DNA of 64,000 nucleotides from Antitrichia curtipendula (GCA_951230915.1 OX579637.1:1116001-1180000); one strand, 5' to 3'. Shown: positions 11,580 through 24,520, numbered from the stretch's first letter. Notes: generated from the sequence alone by a model not told the origin. A program made the numbers and translations.

Positions 11580-11814
11580 AATCATATTCATTATTTTGGG
11601 AGAGTGGGGGCCTCCCAAAATAACATTGTCCCTTTCTTTGTCCAGGAATTGAAATAGAGTTGAAGTAAATTCAAGTGGAAGGGACTTGAATTTTTCCAAT
11701 TCGTATATGGAATTTCCATTAAAATGACAGTTTTATGTAATTTAGGAATCTCTAACAACTTATTGATTAAAGTTTTCAGTGATTTCATGAGTAAATGCAA
11801 TGAATGATCTTTAT

Positions 11815-11975
11815 AGAATACCAAGTCATGAGTTGAACGATTGGTCGTAAGAAGCTATTTATCTCATTCAGGTGGTCCGAGTTCGAATCCCATTGAACTC
11901 GTTTGAGCGGCTATGAGATATACATGATTTGGTGTTGCTGAATGAGCTTTATAGGCAGGAAAATTACAACAACCA
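11815..11975 (+). repeat. tRNA-derived SINE-like segment in element 1
   Basis: Contains GAGTTCGAATCCC at about 11880, a good tRNA B-box (GGTTCGANTCC type), and upstream GGTCGTAAGAAGC that could be a weak A-box about 35 bp away. The surrounding 160 bp, beginning near ACCAAGTCATGA, are homologous to 48281-48440 in element 3. Promoter activity is inferred only from the boxes. Confidence 0.4.
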
Positions 11976-12418
11976 ATCAGCTCTAAATCCAAAATTGTGA
12001 CAAGTGGTTCTCATGTCAACAAAATAAAATGTGGTCTTAACCACTAACAATATTTGCCACTTGTACTCTATTTTTAAAAAATATTTCAAACACAATCATT
12101 AGTAAAAATAATGCCAACTTCTACAATATTACATGTATAATTTATAGTAAATATATTAAATAATAAAAGTATTTGCACTTGTTGTGCAAAATGAAAAATA
12201 CATCATACAAAATATAGAAGTAGTTTTAATACTAATCTATAAAATTCAATCATAATATTCTAATCCACTTCATCTACTCTACAACATGCTACAATAAATT
12301 GTATAAAATCATCACTTTGTGCCTAGGCAAAAGCATTATTTGAGAGAAAACAAAACATATTTACTACAAAACTTAGTATCAAACACTACATAGCATCTCC
12401 ATAGTATCCAACATCCGC
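11976..12418. other. Element 1 left flank, no gene
   Basis: AT-rich 3' flank of the transposase pseudogene; nothing else seen. Confidence 0.4.
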
Positions 12419-15253
12419 TCAATCGGAATTGTATGAAGATAAGCTCCCATTGATGACATCAATCTGAGCCAAAGGGATTTTAAGGACATACTCCACTGTA
12501 TCCTTCTTCACTCTAGACTTCCACGCAGTGACAAGAGACTTCGCGTCCTCCCAGAGCAGATTCTGAGTGTCGTCCACTTTCTACCGCAATCCTTTGGTAG
12601 AATCCCATCCGTAGTATAACTCTTGAACATTTTGCTCTCGTGATGTGGGACAAAAGTATTGAATCAACACACAATTAGGATGATCTGGGTTATTGAAAGG
12701 ATTAGACAAGGCTCTAGAAATCCATATAGGCTTTGAATCACCATCAACAAGTCGAAGGGCAAGAAAATACCCTTCATAAACATCACGCGCTAAACGGAAA
12801 GTTGGCAAGGGACGATTGCGGAGTTGCCCCACAAAGGCATCATCCTCAGCAAATCCCTCACAAACCTCATCACCTTCATCAACTTCATCCTCTTCAATTG
12901 CTTTGACTCAAGTAGACGGCCAAAATCCATCTTTCAACGTTCGTGACGGATGAATTTCCTCCTTCAAGGCTGCATTCACCGCTCGCCAATAGAATACCAA
13001 GTGCTCAAACCGTTTCCTAAATTCCCCACTTTTGTCTTCATCGCATAATCCCTTCCAATATTTGATAAACCCGGATAACCCTTTAGAAATGTCATCCACA
13101 CTTCGCATTTCAAGGTGGACAACAGGCAATGGCTCTCCTCAAGGCCATAGACTTTGTCCTTCACAATCCTCTCGCCATAATTTGATCCTCTCCCCATTGT
13201 TTGGAAGCCAATCACTATTAGTGCAGTACACCTTGTACTTCATGATTGGAATGCCAACTACATTCAAATAGAACTTGAATTGTTACGCCTTTGTATGGCC
13301 AACCAGTGCTTCCTCTCCTTCCAAAATGGAGCCTTCTATAAAGGCTTTGAAATTTGATACCTCCTCAATGAGGTCAGGAATTGTAAGTACAGAATCCACA
13401 TCCATGAAGGACTTCATGAGGTGAGGGATGGTAGGAAAGTTCTCTTTCTTTAGTTGCATACTCCATCTACCAAATAAGGCATCGATGTCGTCATGCGTGT
13501 GACCAACCAACATAAAGCTAACATGGACCTCGCAAAAGATCTTCTTCACCACAAGAAGGGACCAAAACATGAATACAAATCTATTCTTGTTGTCTCCCGT
13601 AGCATTGTCCATTTGAACATTTAAAATTGGAGGAAGGGGAGTCGGTGGAATTGCAAGTACGGGTGCTGGCCGTAGGGATGATTTGCAAAGGTTTTCTCCT
13701 TGTAGTACCGCACAAAATAGAGGAGCAGAGCCCGACCCCGCAAACAATTCCCGAGAAGAGTACATAGGGGGCAATTCAAGGTCTCGCAAAAGCTTCGCAA
13801 ACGACCCCACCGTGTAGTTTGAGTCATGGAGGAAGATATCAAGACCATTATGTGCGTAATGCACATCACCGTGCCCATGAGCAATCATATCCATCACTGA
13901 CACTAGCAACTTCATGAGTCCATCAAGTTGCTTGCTCTTGTATGAAAAGACTGGAGAAGCCGTTTTGGCATGATCCATTTTGTCGTGCATAATCGTCAAA
14001 CACTCATGAGGGTAGGCGCTTGACCTGTAACGATTTGCATAGTACTGATTCCAATGCGCCCGAGCTGTAGCCAAATGCTTTTCTAAGACAAGTGTCCATT
14101 TCCGTTGTAAGCCGACACAAGAATGCTTCTTCAGAGTCTTCAATCTATCACATTTAGAACAACGCGCAAAATTCTCTCCAGGTTTTTTGGCATTGAACTG
14201 AGGAAAATTTAATCTCCTAATCTTGCTAATGGTAGAAGCTGACACTTCCTTTAAGCCAAACACAGCATTTGTTGCGTTCACCTCGGGAATAGTCTCCTTC
14301 CACTTGAAAGTAGCCGGCAAAACCATCGACACCACCTTCTCTCCAGAAGGAAGAGTATGAGAACGATGTGGCATGTGGTCCGCTGACTGCTGAAGCACAT
14401 GCTTCAACGTCGCGGTAGCCTGCGATGTATAATTTTGAGGCTTTAGCAAGCCCAAGTTACCATGAGCCTGAGCTTGTTGGCCTCTTGCAGCAAAACCTTA
14501 GAAGCAATGGAATGTAGACTCCGACATCCCCGAAATTAACCTCCACGCCGCCAAACAAATGTCAGTCCCTTCAACAGTCACCACCCTCTTGCCCTGCGCG
14601 TCGCGATGAACCTATCGATGTACGTCTAATTTCATATGGTAGCAAAATTCAAACGTTGTTTTGTCGTACATCCGTTCACGAAATGATCAAACCTTTTCCT
14701 TGGAAAAAGGTTGAACGCAGTTTCTAGAGTAGCAAACCCTGCTCGATACAGAATTGATAGACTCTGTAGTCAGTAGGTCAGTGGCCTTCAAACAAGTAAC
14801 CACATGAGGATTTCTAATCGAGCTCGTATACGACCTTCCACGCAAAGAAGAAGGCTGCGCCAAATTAGCTTGTCTACGGTTCCAGATGTCACAAAGCTCA
14901 TGGTCCCGGAGGCTAGCACCATTCAAGTACACCTGATGAATGGGCCACGCTTGGAGAGAATACCTCCAATCATCCGGAACATCGGCATGGTGAAGTGACT
15001 TCGAGATTTGCACTGCCACAAGAGAATCACCAAGGGGAACATTACAACCTAGAACGAGGTCAGAGATAATGCTGTGACAAATTCCCTCTGCAACAGGTAG
15101 ACTAGCTTCATTTCTCAAGATGACAACTTTAGTCATCTAAAGCCTCCAAGGGATTCCTTCACAATCAGGTAAGTCGACAATCTCATTAGGCACATTCTCA
15201 ACCTCGCCTTCATCAAACGAGTACCCCATTGGCAGTGGCCGAGTGGGATCCAT
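12419..15253 (-). pseudogene. Element 1 transposase (DUF7869/RNase-H-like), eight stops
   Basis: The frame begins at ATG 15253 (MDPTRPLPMG), just inside an apparent 3' splice site (CCATGTGCAG then GCATC), so a 5'-UTR intron is likely. It ends at TGA 12419-12421. Compared with element 3 the whole 2.8 kb stays in one frame but has eight premature stops. Regions in order: N-terminal domain (EGICHSIISDLVLG, PLGDSLVAVQISK), a cysteine motif (CYSRNCVQPF), a helix-turn-helix-like part, CSKCDRL (CxxC), then the RNase-H-like core with HDKMDHAK, NVQMDNATGDNKNR and GHTHDDIDALFGRW. The acidic positions expected for a DDE/D transposase are present. A C-terminal section ends near SSYNSD. It is about 57% or more identical by eye to element 3. 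Family membership is firm; the transposase role is inferred from the core. Confidence 0.8.
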
Positions 15254-15345
15254 GATGCCTGCACATGGATGAGAGAATGATCAGTACAATCCACGACACT
15301 ATACAACAAAGAAATAGACAATCCGAAGATCATGTCCAATAAATG

Positions 15346-16363
15346 ATTCAACTCAATTCGAGATGAAAGACTGAAGAACCAACCATCCTACAGACCTCTG
15401 CATGAATCATGAATGACAACATAAAACAGTTCACCAGTATTAGAAAATCTACTCAAGAGAATCAAAATTTCAACTCAACAAGAACGTAAAAATTCACAAT
15501 TATTCACGCGAATAACTAAACCTGTACAACAAAACAGAGTAGAAAATCCAGAAGGAATCATCACGATCAACACGATGAGAACTGAAGGTACAACTCCCAA
15601 GTGTCCAATTCTCTTTAACTGAGTTAAATGGGATATCTCCATGATATAATATCCTCACACCCAGCCATCATGACCACGTGTCCAGTTTATCAGTAGTAGG
15701 TTAAGTCCGGGAGATCACAAGTCAAAGCGCGTCGTATTAACTCCTAAAAATAATCATCTGAAGGCCCGAATAAATTCAAATATATAATTAAACCCTTACG
15801 TAGTTCAAAACTACTCATTATTATCTGAAAGACTGTCAAAATTTACGACACTGCAATTCAACACGCACCGAGATGAATAACGAGTACCAATGACAGAGGA
15901 AATCAGTAATTTATGATGCTACAATTCAACTCGCACCGATTTAAATACGGACCGCTACAACAAAGAAGTGTGTACTGTTATACAATATAGAAAATCAAGT
16001 CTCACAAAATTGAATACTGCATCCCAATAATTAGGAGGCACCATTAGTTTATGCTTTTGCAATTCAACTCGCACCGAGTTGAATCATCACATAATTACTT
16101 ATAGGAATATTGTAACAATGTATTGCTAGAACAAAAATCGTAGAGGTCTGCATAATACACCGTGACAAGAGGGGGACACACGTAACTCACAAATCTACAA
16201 TTCATCTCGCATTGAGTTGAATGATGTTTATTAATACTTGGCAAACTTCAGTAACTACTAATTCTTCAATTCAATTCAGATCGCCTTAATGAAACCAGTT
16301 TAGTAAAAACTAGAAGCCATAAACAAATTGGGGAAATGAAATTCAACTCGCATTGAGTTGAAT
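15346..16363. repeat. Private palindrome array of element 1
   Basis: Five copies of the 23-bp palindrome ATTCAACTCG-N3-CGAGTTGAAT lie at 15856-15878, 15924-15946, 16062-16084, 16200-16222 and 16341-16363, with a poorer copy at 15346-15368. Start-to-start spacings are 68, 138, 138 and 141 bp, close to multiples of 69. All lie upstream of the transposase start, probably in a 5'-UTR intron. I see no copy outside element 1. Confidence 0.85.
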
Positions 16364-16959
16364 CCAGGTCATCCCTTACAATTAATGATTAGAAAATCTC
16401 ATCAGTTAAAGCCTCACCGGCATGAATTATCCGGCCGTGAAATCTCAAGTCGTATACAAACAGTATTTCATTCCATCATTCCGTAAATTCCGGCGATTTT
16501 ATTGGTCCCGATTCTAATATCGCTACAGACAGCAATTCCACCTTCTTTCTGAAAACCAATACAAAACTAGTTTCAACATAACGACACACCCTTCATAGAA
16601 AATATGTTGAAAAACAACTTGTGAATGAATTGCTTCTACATCCACCTTAAACAAAACAAGGGTCACGCAATAAATAACATTGGGCGCTTATAATAATGCG
16701 CAGTTCATATCAACATACCACACAACAGTTCTTTGTAAATTTGAAGACGCTCGGTTGAATCCACAACTCCGCACTCACAAAAAACTAAATGAAATACAAA
16801 CTCCAGGCTGGACAATAGTACTCCGAAGTGACACAGACCACAGATATGCAAAATGAACGTGTAAACAATTCAGCATGAACAAGAGCGGCAACAACAAACA
16901 CAATAATGCATACAAAAATGCTTTAGGTGGAAGGAGACATTCCATCGTTAGCATGCTTA

Positions 16960-17027
16960 GGCGGGAGAACTCACGCGGGAACAATTGGAGGGACATTCAA
17001 ACAGTCACAACCAGAAATGGCGGGGTA
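16960..17027. promoter_or_regulatory. E2F-like sites in element 1 promoter region
   Basis: GGCGGGAG (16960), GCGGGAAC (16975) and GGCGGGG (about 17020) lie upstream of the presumed 5'-UTR intron. GCGGGAA is the plant E2F core. Elements 2 and 3 carry similar sites at a comparable place. Confidence 0.3.
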
Positions 17028-17379
17028 CTTTTGCAGAAGAATCTTTATTTCCTCGAATGCGGGTACATACCTCCTTGACGAGAGAAAAACGCTAGCGCTC
17101 AAAAGTGGTCGCATCAGTGCTTCACATCCCTACATTAGTAACATCAGTCCAAAAGTTCCTCACATAAAACCTATTTTATACTAGAATTTCAGAAAGTTCT
17201 ACTTAAGAATGGCCTCACTTTTGAAGAAGGACTTGGGAACTCTCGGGAATAGTTAAAAATAACCTTAAAATCTGACAAAAGCTCCGCATGTCCGGGTCTT
17301 TGGGGCTTAGTGGAGGCTGTACCCGAAGTGCGCATGGCCTCTTCTATTTAGGTCCTCAATTTTGGAAGACGGTTAAAGA

Positions 17380-18441
17380 ACGCTTTGGTAAAATATATCT
17401 GTATTTGTCAGAAGAGAATATCAAGAAATCAAAACGCTCCGAATAATTTTGGAAGAAAAAAAACAAAAAATGTCTCTTTCACTCAAGACTTAAAATCACA
17501 TATGTTAGAAAAATCAAGATTTTCCAAAACCAAAAAAATTTATGCGGATTCAAAATACTGTGGCGATTGTGAATTCATGAGCACTCAAAACATGTGCTTG
17601 TTTTAAGTTTACTACAACAATACAAACAAACTAAAAAAATCTATATACAAATAAATTAAAGACTCAAAATTAATAAAATGGCGCAAAATTCGTACCCCAG
17701 CCAAAAAAAAATATAGGAATTAGAAAAACTCTCTCAAATGATAATTTACAAGCACAATGAAAATGTACTACACTATGAATTAACTAAAAAACATTTTTTG
17801 TGAAATAACAAAAAAGCAACATCCTAAATGAACTAAAAAGGCTAAAAATCCCAGATATCATAGGATCTAGAGTTGAATGAGGGGAAAAACTATGTGTATG
17901 TCTAAAGTACTCTCACAATTGCAAACTTATGACTGTTATGAGCTCAACGAAATTCTACTACTTTCTGAACTAAAAAGAAAAAAAGCTTGGAAAGCAGAAG
18001 GCCATGCACTCTACCTTGAAATTTCAAAATCCCGAATGTCATGAAATTCAATCGATGAGTTAAAGAAAAAAAATACATACAAGCTGGAAATTCAGTTTCA
18101 ATTGCAAATTTATGAGCACATTGAGAACGACAAAACCGTGGAACACCTCATCCAAAAACAAGTTGAATTCCAATAAGACCATGCCTTGTATTTTAAAATT
18201 TCAAAATCACAAATGTTATGGAATTCACTCGTTGGGTCAAAGGAAAAAAATACATACAAGTTGGAAACTCTCTTTCAATTGCAAATTCATGAGCACATTG
18301 AGAATGAAAAAATTATAGAACACCTCATACGAAAACAAAATGAATTCCAATAAGCCCATGCCCTGTATTTTAAAATTTCAAAATCCCAAATGTCATGGAA
18401 TTCACTCATTGAGCTAAAGGAAAAAAATACATACAAGTTGG
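17380..18441 (+). repeat. 178-bp satellite, left arm (split by element 2)
   Basis: From about 17.99 kb there are roughly two and a half clear satellite units, with landmarks TTCATGAGCACATTGAGAA, AATTCCAATAAGACCATG and ATGGAATTCACTC. From 17.4 to 17.99 kb the units are degenerate but still show ATTCATGAGCAC near 17.57 kb. The array stops at 18441, in the middle of ACATACAAGTTGG, where element 2 begins, and resumes at 37790. Confidence 0.85.
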
Positions 18442-18482
18442 ATGCCCTATTTAACTACTTTTGGACTGGGGGTAGTCCAGAA
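18442..18482 (+). repeat. Element 2 left terminal inverted repeat and hairpin
   Basis: ATGCCCTATTTAACTAC then TTTTGGACT matches the right end. It is followed by AGTCCAG, which pairs with the preceding TTGGACT to form a short hairpin. Element 4 has the same arrangement at 54541-54580. Confidence 0.9.
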
Positions 18483-19819
18483 TTAAGGAAGTGGCAAAAT
18501 CCCCCGATGTTTTCCTCTATATCAGGAGATTTCCCCATGTATGATGGGGTTGCATGCATCAAGTTTTGCAGTCGTTACTACTGCATGAACTGCTTTGTCT
18601 GTATAGAAATGACTCGAATTCTTCAGACATTGCTCGATAATTACTGTGCAGAAGTTTGCACTATTGGATTGGGAGAAATCTGACCAAGGTATCCAATATT
18701 TGAGGATCCCATTAGCAGTAGAACGACGTCCCAAAAAGTATCGAGAGATCTCCCGATGAAAAGTGCTTGAAGCAAATATAGCTCCCATCACCCATATGAA
18801 TCCCTATCTCAACTCTTGTGGTACAATGCGAGTGCTATACTTACAGTCCTCCAAAACAGTATATGATTCACAAGAAGACATGATGTAAGAGATTGTCTCA
18901 AAGAGTAGGAGATGATTACATAATTATCAAATGAGGATTTCCTCTTAGGGAAAACGCCCGCAATCATGATTTCAACGTGAGATCCCCCGATAGAGTACTA
19001 ACATCGTCAAGCAATGTAATCATCTATAACAAAGTGATGGTTTGTGATTAAATGCCAACACTCACCGTATATTATTAACCACTCATTCACGCGGAGGTCC
19101 ACGACTGCGTTCGTAGCTAGAATCCGTTTCGCAGCAAATGTACATCATGGCTGACCTCTACTAGTACACCAGGAGATCCCCTGATGAAATTTGTAGGAAG
19201 GCAACTGGAGGAGTGTGTAAAGACTAAGACATTGCCAATCTGACTCCAGATGAATAATGGCAAGCATATTGTTCCATCAGAAATAGTAACAGATTGTGTG
19301 AAAGGAACATGGAGTCTCTCTCACTACTAGAAATGGTCTCTACCTGGTTGCCTACTTCTTGAGACTAAAGATCAAGAAATCCATGAAAGCAGAATTCCCT
19401 TGTTCACTAAATGTGAGAAGAAATAAATTGCAGACACAGATTAATACTGAAGCACGCATAATCCAAGCACTGCACTTTCAATCTGATACAAACATGAACC
19501 ACTTGCAATGCAACACATCAGAGAAAGCCGAAGCCACACTTCAGGTATAAGCAAAATTATCCTAAGTTGCATGCAGAGATTAAACTGCAGCATACCGAAA
19601 TAGATGTTTTCATTATGCCGACATACGGTATTACATGTCACAGACAACAGCTGCAAGAAAATGGTGTCTACAAGCAGTCATACTCAAACACAGAAGTACA
19701 ACTCTTGACTGCGCTAAGTGGTTGGAGATTTCATCAGGAGATCTCACGATGGCGGCATGGCCCATAGAAAGGATCAGAAGATCTCCCGATGATCGGAAAG
19801 ATCCGAACAAGGGAGTCCA
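18483..19819. other. Element 2 left subterminal region
   Basis: No gene. Contains palindrome copies near 18524, 18740, 18970, 19171, 19732 and 19767. Open frames here overlap palindromes and have no protein-like composition. Confidence 0.6.
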
Positions 19820-22800
19820 TCAAGGGTCAACCTCGTTTGCCCGATTCAAATTTACTAAGGCAGCCTCCCTACTCTTCTTTGGAATTGTCCGTGACTTTGG
19901 ATCTACTATCTTGGACCAGTTCGAATGCACAACACAAGTAGCATCCACCCATTCCGGGGCCCTTCTCTCAACAACCCACTTACCCTCTCAGCAATTCCGA
20001 TACCTCAATTCCATGGTACTCTCCGAGTTATCCGGTCGCCAATACTGTATCAAGAACTTCCCGTTATTTGCATCTCCATTGACTTTGCATACGGCAGATA
20101 ATGCTCTTCCTTGCCATACAGCATAGATTGCTGGGTTTTGGGGTCTCAGAAGCACCCATGACCTTGGGCGTATGTCAAGCCAGGGATTGAAGCTTTCCAG
20201 AGGCGCTTCATTTGCAGGGCCGCAGTAAGGTTCGAGATTCTCCTCCTCCGGAATCACATCGAAGGGACTCCCAGTGAACCCCGCGAGAGGTCCTTCAATG
20301 CGAGGCACCCACCAATTGTGCTTCGGCCAGAAACCCTCCACTAATTCAGCAGCACATTCAGGTAATGGTTCCTTCAACTTGATCAGCACGCGCTTCCAAT
20401 ATTCCACGTATGGACCGAACGCCGTCGCAAATCCGTCGCATTTGGACATTCCGTTCTGCCAATACTGAATGTACTTCTCTAGGCCTATTAGCATGAATCC
20501 CTTATTCACGGTTGCCTTTCGTGCCATTTCCTTAGCCTTCTCTTGATTTCCCGTTGGTTTAGGAACCTCACTGCCCCACATTGGCTTGAATGGAATAGGC
20601 TTTGGAAACCCATGAGGGAGCATTGGCCGACCATTGCGGTCTCGCTTCCAAAGGCGGGTTGACGGCTTATCAGACGGTAGCCACTTCGAGTCCACTGCTG
20701 ACTTCTTATATTTCATGACTGGGACTCCATCACTATCCACGTAGAACTTGAAAAGATGCATCTCCCCTAGTCCAATTAGTCTAGCAAAGCCATTGCTCTG
20801 GTAACCCTTTATGAACGACTTGAAGTCCCCCACTTCCTGTATGAACTCCGGCATAAATGACAGTTCCTGAGATTGCATGAACGCCTTCATGAGGTCCGCG
20901 ACTACAAAAGTGTTTTTGCTCTTCAAGCCGTTCGAGAGATGGCTGAAATATGCATCGATGTCTTCATGAGTGTGTCCCACAAGCAGAAAACCAACTTGAA
21001 TTTCTTTAAAGACACCTCGTGCAGTCAGCAGGGACAAGAACGCCATGAGGTACTGGTTCTTGTTATCCTTAGCAGAGTTGTCAAGCTGAAGATACAAATT
21101 TTGGGGAAGAGGAGTGGAGCCGACCCGAGCTCCTGGTTCAACAAGGGTTAAGCTGTCCAAACATCTAGACTTCCCCCTCAGAAGAGCCTCAAACATCGGA
21201 TTAGCCGGCGGATATGGGAACAGGTCGCTTGTCTCTCGAATCGGTGGACCCTCCAACTGGCGCAAGAGTCTGGCCAGCGAAGAAATTGTGAAGTTGGAAT
21301 CTCCTGGCCAGCAAGACGGAGCATAATGGGCATAAGCCCCATCAGCATGACCATGGGCTACCATACGAGTAACGCTAAGTGGAAGTTGTCCCAACCCCGC
21401 CGTGGCCTTCGTGGTCACCCGCATTCTTGGTAAAGCCGTCTTGGCTGTATCCATCTTGTCGTGAATTATACACAATATCTCCTGAGGGTTTTGTTTGGAT
21501 TCCTCACGCCAAGACGCATACAGTCGACAGCAAGAAGCTTGGTGCTTGAGATGTTCAGTGCGTTGCTTCATGAACTCCACATACTGAGGGCACCCCTTCG
21601 GTGATTTCAGAAGAAATTGCTGAAGCTGGTCGCATGTGCTACACTTTGCAAACGAACTTCCAACAGGCTTAATATAAACATTTTTGAAGTGCTCCTTCCT
21701 CAGTCTACTGATAGTGGACTGACTGACAGGAGGAAGTCCGTAGTCCGCATTGAGCTGCACAGAAAAGAGAACCGCACATTAGCTTGGGTACAATTGACAA
21801 TGAAGAACTGCAAAGTTGAACACCCAACATCCAAGAGAACATCGTGAGATCACACGATGATCACAGCCCATGGTAGGAAATCACAATCAGCCACACATTG
21901 AACAATGAATAAGACAAATACCTCGTTGGCATCTGCCTGGACGCGTTTCCAGTTTCGTCCCGCAGGCAAGAACTTCAGCGTGTCCACTCGCCCGTTCCCG
22001 ATTCCACGCATTTGATGGGGCATTTGGTCCGCGTTCTTGTCTATGATGGATTTCATAGTTCCAGTGACCTGGACAGTTCGAATCCGTGGGCGCTTAACGC
22101 CCTTGTTTCTGTGCGTTACCGATACAGTGCCCTCGTTATACTTCTCTATGTAACTATGGTATGTTGACTTTGGGATACCGTGAATTATGTACCATGCCGT
22201 GGCACAAACCTCCATCCCCATTAATGTGACAAATTTTCTCTTCCGATTCCCGTCAAGCTCATGAAGTTGTCCTCCGACAGAGATGCCATACTCGTGGCGG
22301 TCCTCAAATGCCTTCAAGTAGTATTTCTGCCTCACAAGGAGTGTCTGGAACTGGTTGAAGTGCTGGCAACATAAACGATTGCAGCATTTCGACAAGGTGA
22401 CCTCCCGAATCTCCTCGTCAGTAGTTTTCCGATCGTACAGTGAATCCGTCACCTCCAAACATGGCTTACGAACTACGAATCGATACGGAGCTTTCATTCT
22501 GCCGTCGAGATAAGCTAGAGGGTCGTCTAAGTCCGGAACTACTGAAAAATGATGCACGGTCTCCTCCAAGGACCAACCATTCGGGAACCAGCACTCAGAC
22601 AGTGGCCACCGAGCGTGAGACATAACATCCTCTTCATTCCCCACAAAAACCTCGCAGATTGTCACACCCACGTGGTCCTCACCAAGTGTTTCATCCTGAA
22701 AATGATCATCCGGCCTCCAACTGAATATTCGACCCAACGACAATACGACACCGCTCGAGTCTTTCCGATGCACATTTAGACCCCACCAGGCTCCCTGTCG

Positions 22801-23530
22801 AATATACGGACGTGCATCCATCGGGGGATCTCCTGATGATCTGACGACGTCGGCGGCTCTCCACAGAACTATTCGTTCTTGAGCGTCTCCCAAAGATCTC
22901 ACCCCTATCTGAACGGGTGCGCACCTTAAATCTTGAAATTCGGGTTTGATAGACTGCGCCCAAACTAAAATGTAAGTCTACGGCTCCAACGGGATGGGCA
23001 CACCAAGCCACTGACCCTCTGGACGAACCTCCTTTACCATCCCTGCTCCAACTTCACCGAAGCCATAAACAAACAGCCTAATCCAATCACCATTGGCGAA
23101 TGGTTCAGGTGCACCACTGGAGGCATGCGATTCACCATGCACGCCTGGTCCTTCAAAATGAGGAATTCATCTATCGTGCGATCCCACGATTCCCCATTTC
23201 TCAAAATACTTGGTGAAAACTATAAGTTGCAGCCCAAGATTAACTATCGTGAGATCCCCTGATCCAACTCTGAACCAAAAGCTCCGACTGCCAAATGCCG
23301 TATTGTAGACAACGTGAGATCCCACGATACCTCCATGAAAACGGAGGACACAATAGGCTGCAGCACAAGTTAATCTATGTAGAGGTCTCCTGTTCCAAAT
23401 CTGAAGGGAAGCCCCAGAACTCCTGTCGTGGGATCCCATGATGTAGACATCGCAAGATCCTGCAATAACTACACGTAATAGGGATTGTCGAACAGCCTAG
23501 CAAACTATCGTGGGATCACACGATAGTCAT
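18524..23530. repeat. Private palindrome of element 2, left set
   Basis: About fifteen copies of CATCGTGAGATCTCACGATG and variants (half sites CATCGTGRGATC or CATCAGGAGATC). Examples are near 19732, 19767, 21840-21859 (inside the gene A intron), 22821, 23171, 23249, 23310, 23426 and 23508. Copies stop at about 23.53 kb and resume at 28.72 kb. Confidence 0.88.
19820..23150 (-). pseudogene. Element 2 gene A: DUF7869-type transposase, two exons
   Basis: Exon 1 runs from about 23150 (start codon not resolved) to 21922. A 167-bp GT-AG intron (21755-21921) follows, then exon 2 from 21754 to TGA 19820-19822. About 1,050 codons. Exon 1 has an N-terminal domain (GEVGAGMVKEV, WRPDDHFQDETLGEDHVGV, HARWPLSECWFP), a cysteine cluster (CCNRLCCQHF) and a helix-turn-helix-like part (VCATAWYIIHGIPKSTYHSY). 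Exon 2 has CSTCDQL, then the RNase-H-like core: HDKMDTAKTALPR near 21460, LQLDNSAKDNKNQY near 21080 and GHTHEDIDAYF near 20970. All acidic core residues are intact. Two premature stops break it: TAG at 22978-22980 and TGA at 19988-19990, the latter at a tryptophan codon in element 4. Coding-like sequence continues past that TGA to 19820. Otherwise the frame is clean, so this is the youngest copy. DNA cutting and joining is inferred from the fold. Confidence 0.85.
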
Positions 23531-24520
23531 TCTGTACATTCAAACATACGTATACGTATGCCGTGGATACAAGACATCATATACATACAACATTGTCGTC
23601 TCCATACTACATGATCGTTGTGTCCACGTACACCCAGACCTCTGTTCCATCCTTCTCAGGAGCTGAATCTTGATCTAATCCGGCTGCAGTCGAGAACAAT
23701 GGACAAACTAAATGCAGCCTCTACTCTTCCCGGATCTTATCCCTCTCTCTCTCTCTCTCCGTAGATGCCTGTTTCTCATCTGAGGAACAGCTGGGTCGTC
23801 TAGAGTGAAGCGAAATCATCGAAGCAATCATGAGCAATGAAATTGGAAGTCTTGGTAGCATACCTTGCAACGACTGGATCAGTTGAGAGCCTTCTGTGCC
23901 AGCAACAAGAGGAAATGGCACTAGCAAGCAGCACGACTTGCTCACTCCAAAGCCTCCACAGCTTAATCAAGTGCAGAAAAGAGAAAGCTTCAGGTTCCTC
24001 AAAGCTTATGACTGAACTGGGTTGGAATTCTCGAACTCCAAATTCCCGCCTTGACATTTTGAAATGGAGGCGCGTTCCTTCATTTCGGATGTTCGATGCG
24101 TTCTTGAATGTCGCGCCACATTCAACAAGGCGCTGGATAACGTGCTGCCGTTTCCCGCTTATGTTGACCGATCTTTCCATATCCGTGCGGCCCTGACAAC
24201 ATGAAGGGAGGGCGTGCGTCTCTTGATTTCCTGCCAGAAAATTTAGAATTCGAATCTTGACCGGTCTTTCAAATCCTCACTAACATGTGGAATTTCGTTG
24301 CATTCAAAGATGGCATCGTTGCAAGGGACTTTGAGGGTCAATGATACTTTCAGCAAAGCGAACCTAGCTTTGAACACTGTCAGTTTCTCAGTGAGCCAAG
24401 GAATCCCGAATTCATATTCGACGCTTTGTTATTTGCAGATCAATTTATTGTCCTAAGATAATTCTTCATGAAAGAAGCATGAGAAATATATGCCATGACA
24501 GTAAGGAACTCACAATTCTC
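23531..24520. promoter_or_regulatory. Gene A upstream region with E2F-like sites
   Basis: No palindromes. Contains TTCCCGCC at 24043-24050 and TTTCCCGC at 24151-24158, both good E2F matches, and a CT microsatellite at about 23745. An open frame at 23800-24180 on the minus strand could be an untranslated or alternative exon. The transcription start is not visible. Confidence 0.35.

Larger units (their letters stand above)
11577..17340. mobile_element. Element 1: DUF7869-type DNA transposon, decayed
   Basis: The left end is placed by homology to element 3: both contain TATTCATTATTTT followed by a terminal hairpin (perfect 12-bp arms TTATTTTGGGAG at 11591-11602 and CTCCCAAAATAA at 11612-11623). 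The expected CACTATA start is not preserved. It contains a tRNA-like segment, the minus-strand transposase gene and a private palindrome array. The right boundary is unresolved; it must lie between the promoter-like region near 17.0 kb and the degenerate satellite from about 17.4 kb. No target duplication was identified. Confidence 0.6.

Noticed and set aside
11877..11897. A functional tRNA gene at the B-box-like sequence
   Set aside because: No acceptor or anticodon stem can be drawn around it; only the box remains.
17160..17380. TTAGTGG near 17317 as the right end of element 1
   Set aside because: It does not match the element's left end beyond a few bases and has no supporting duplication.
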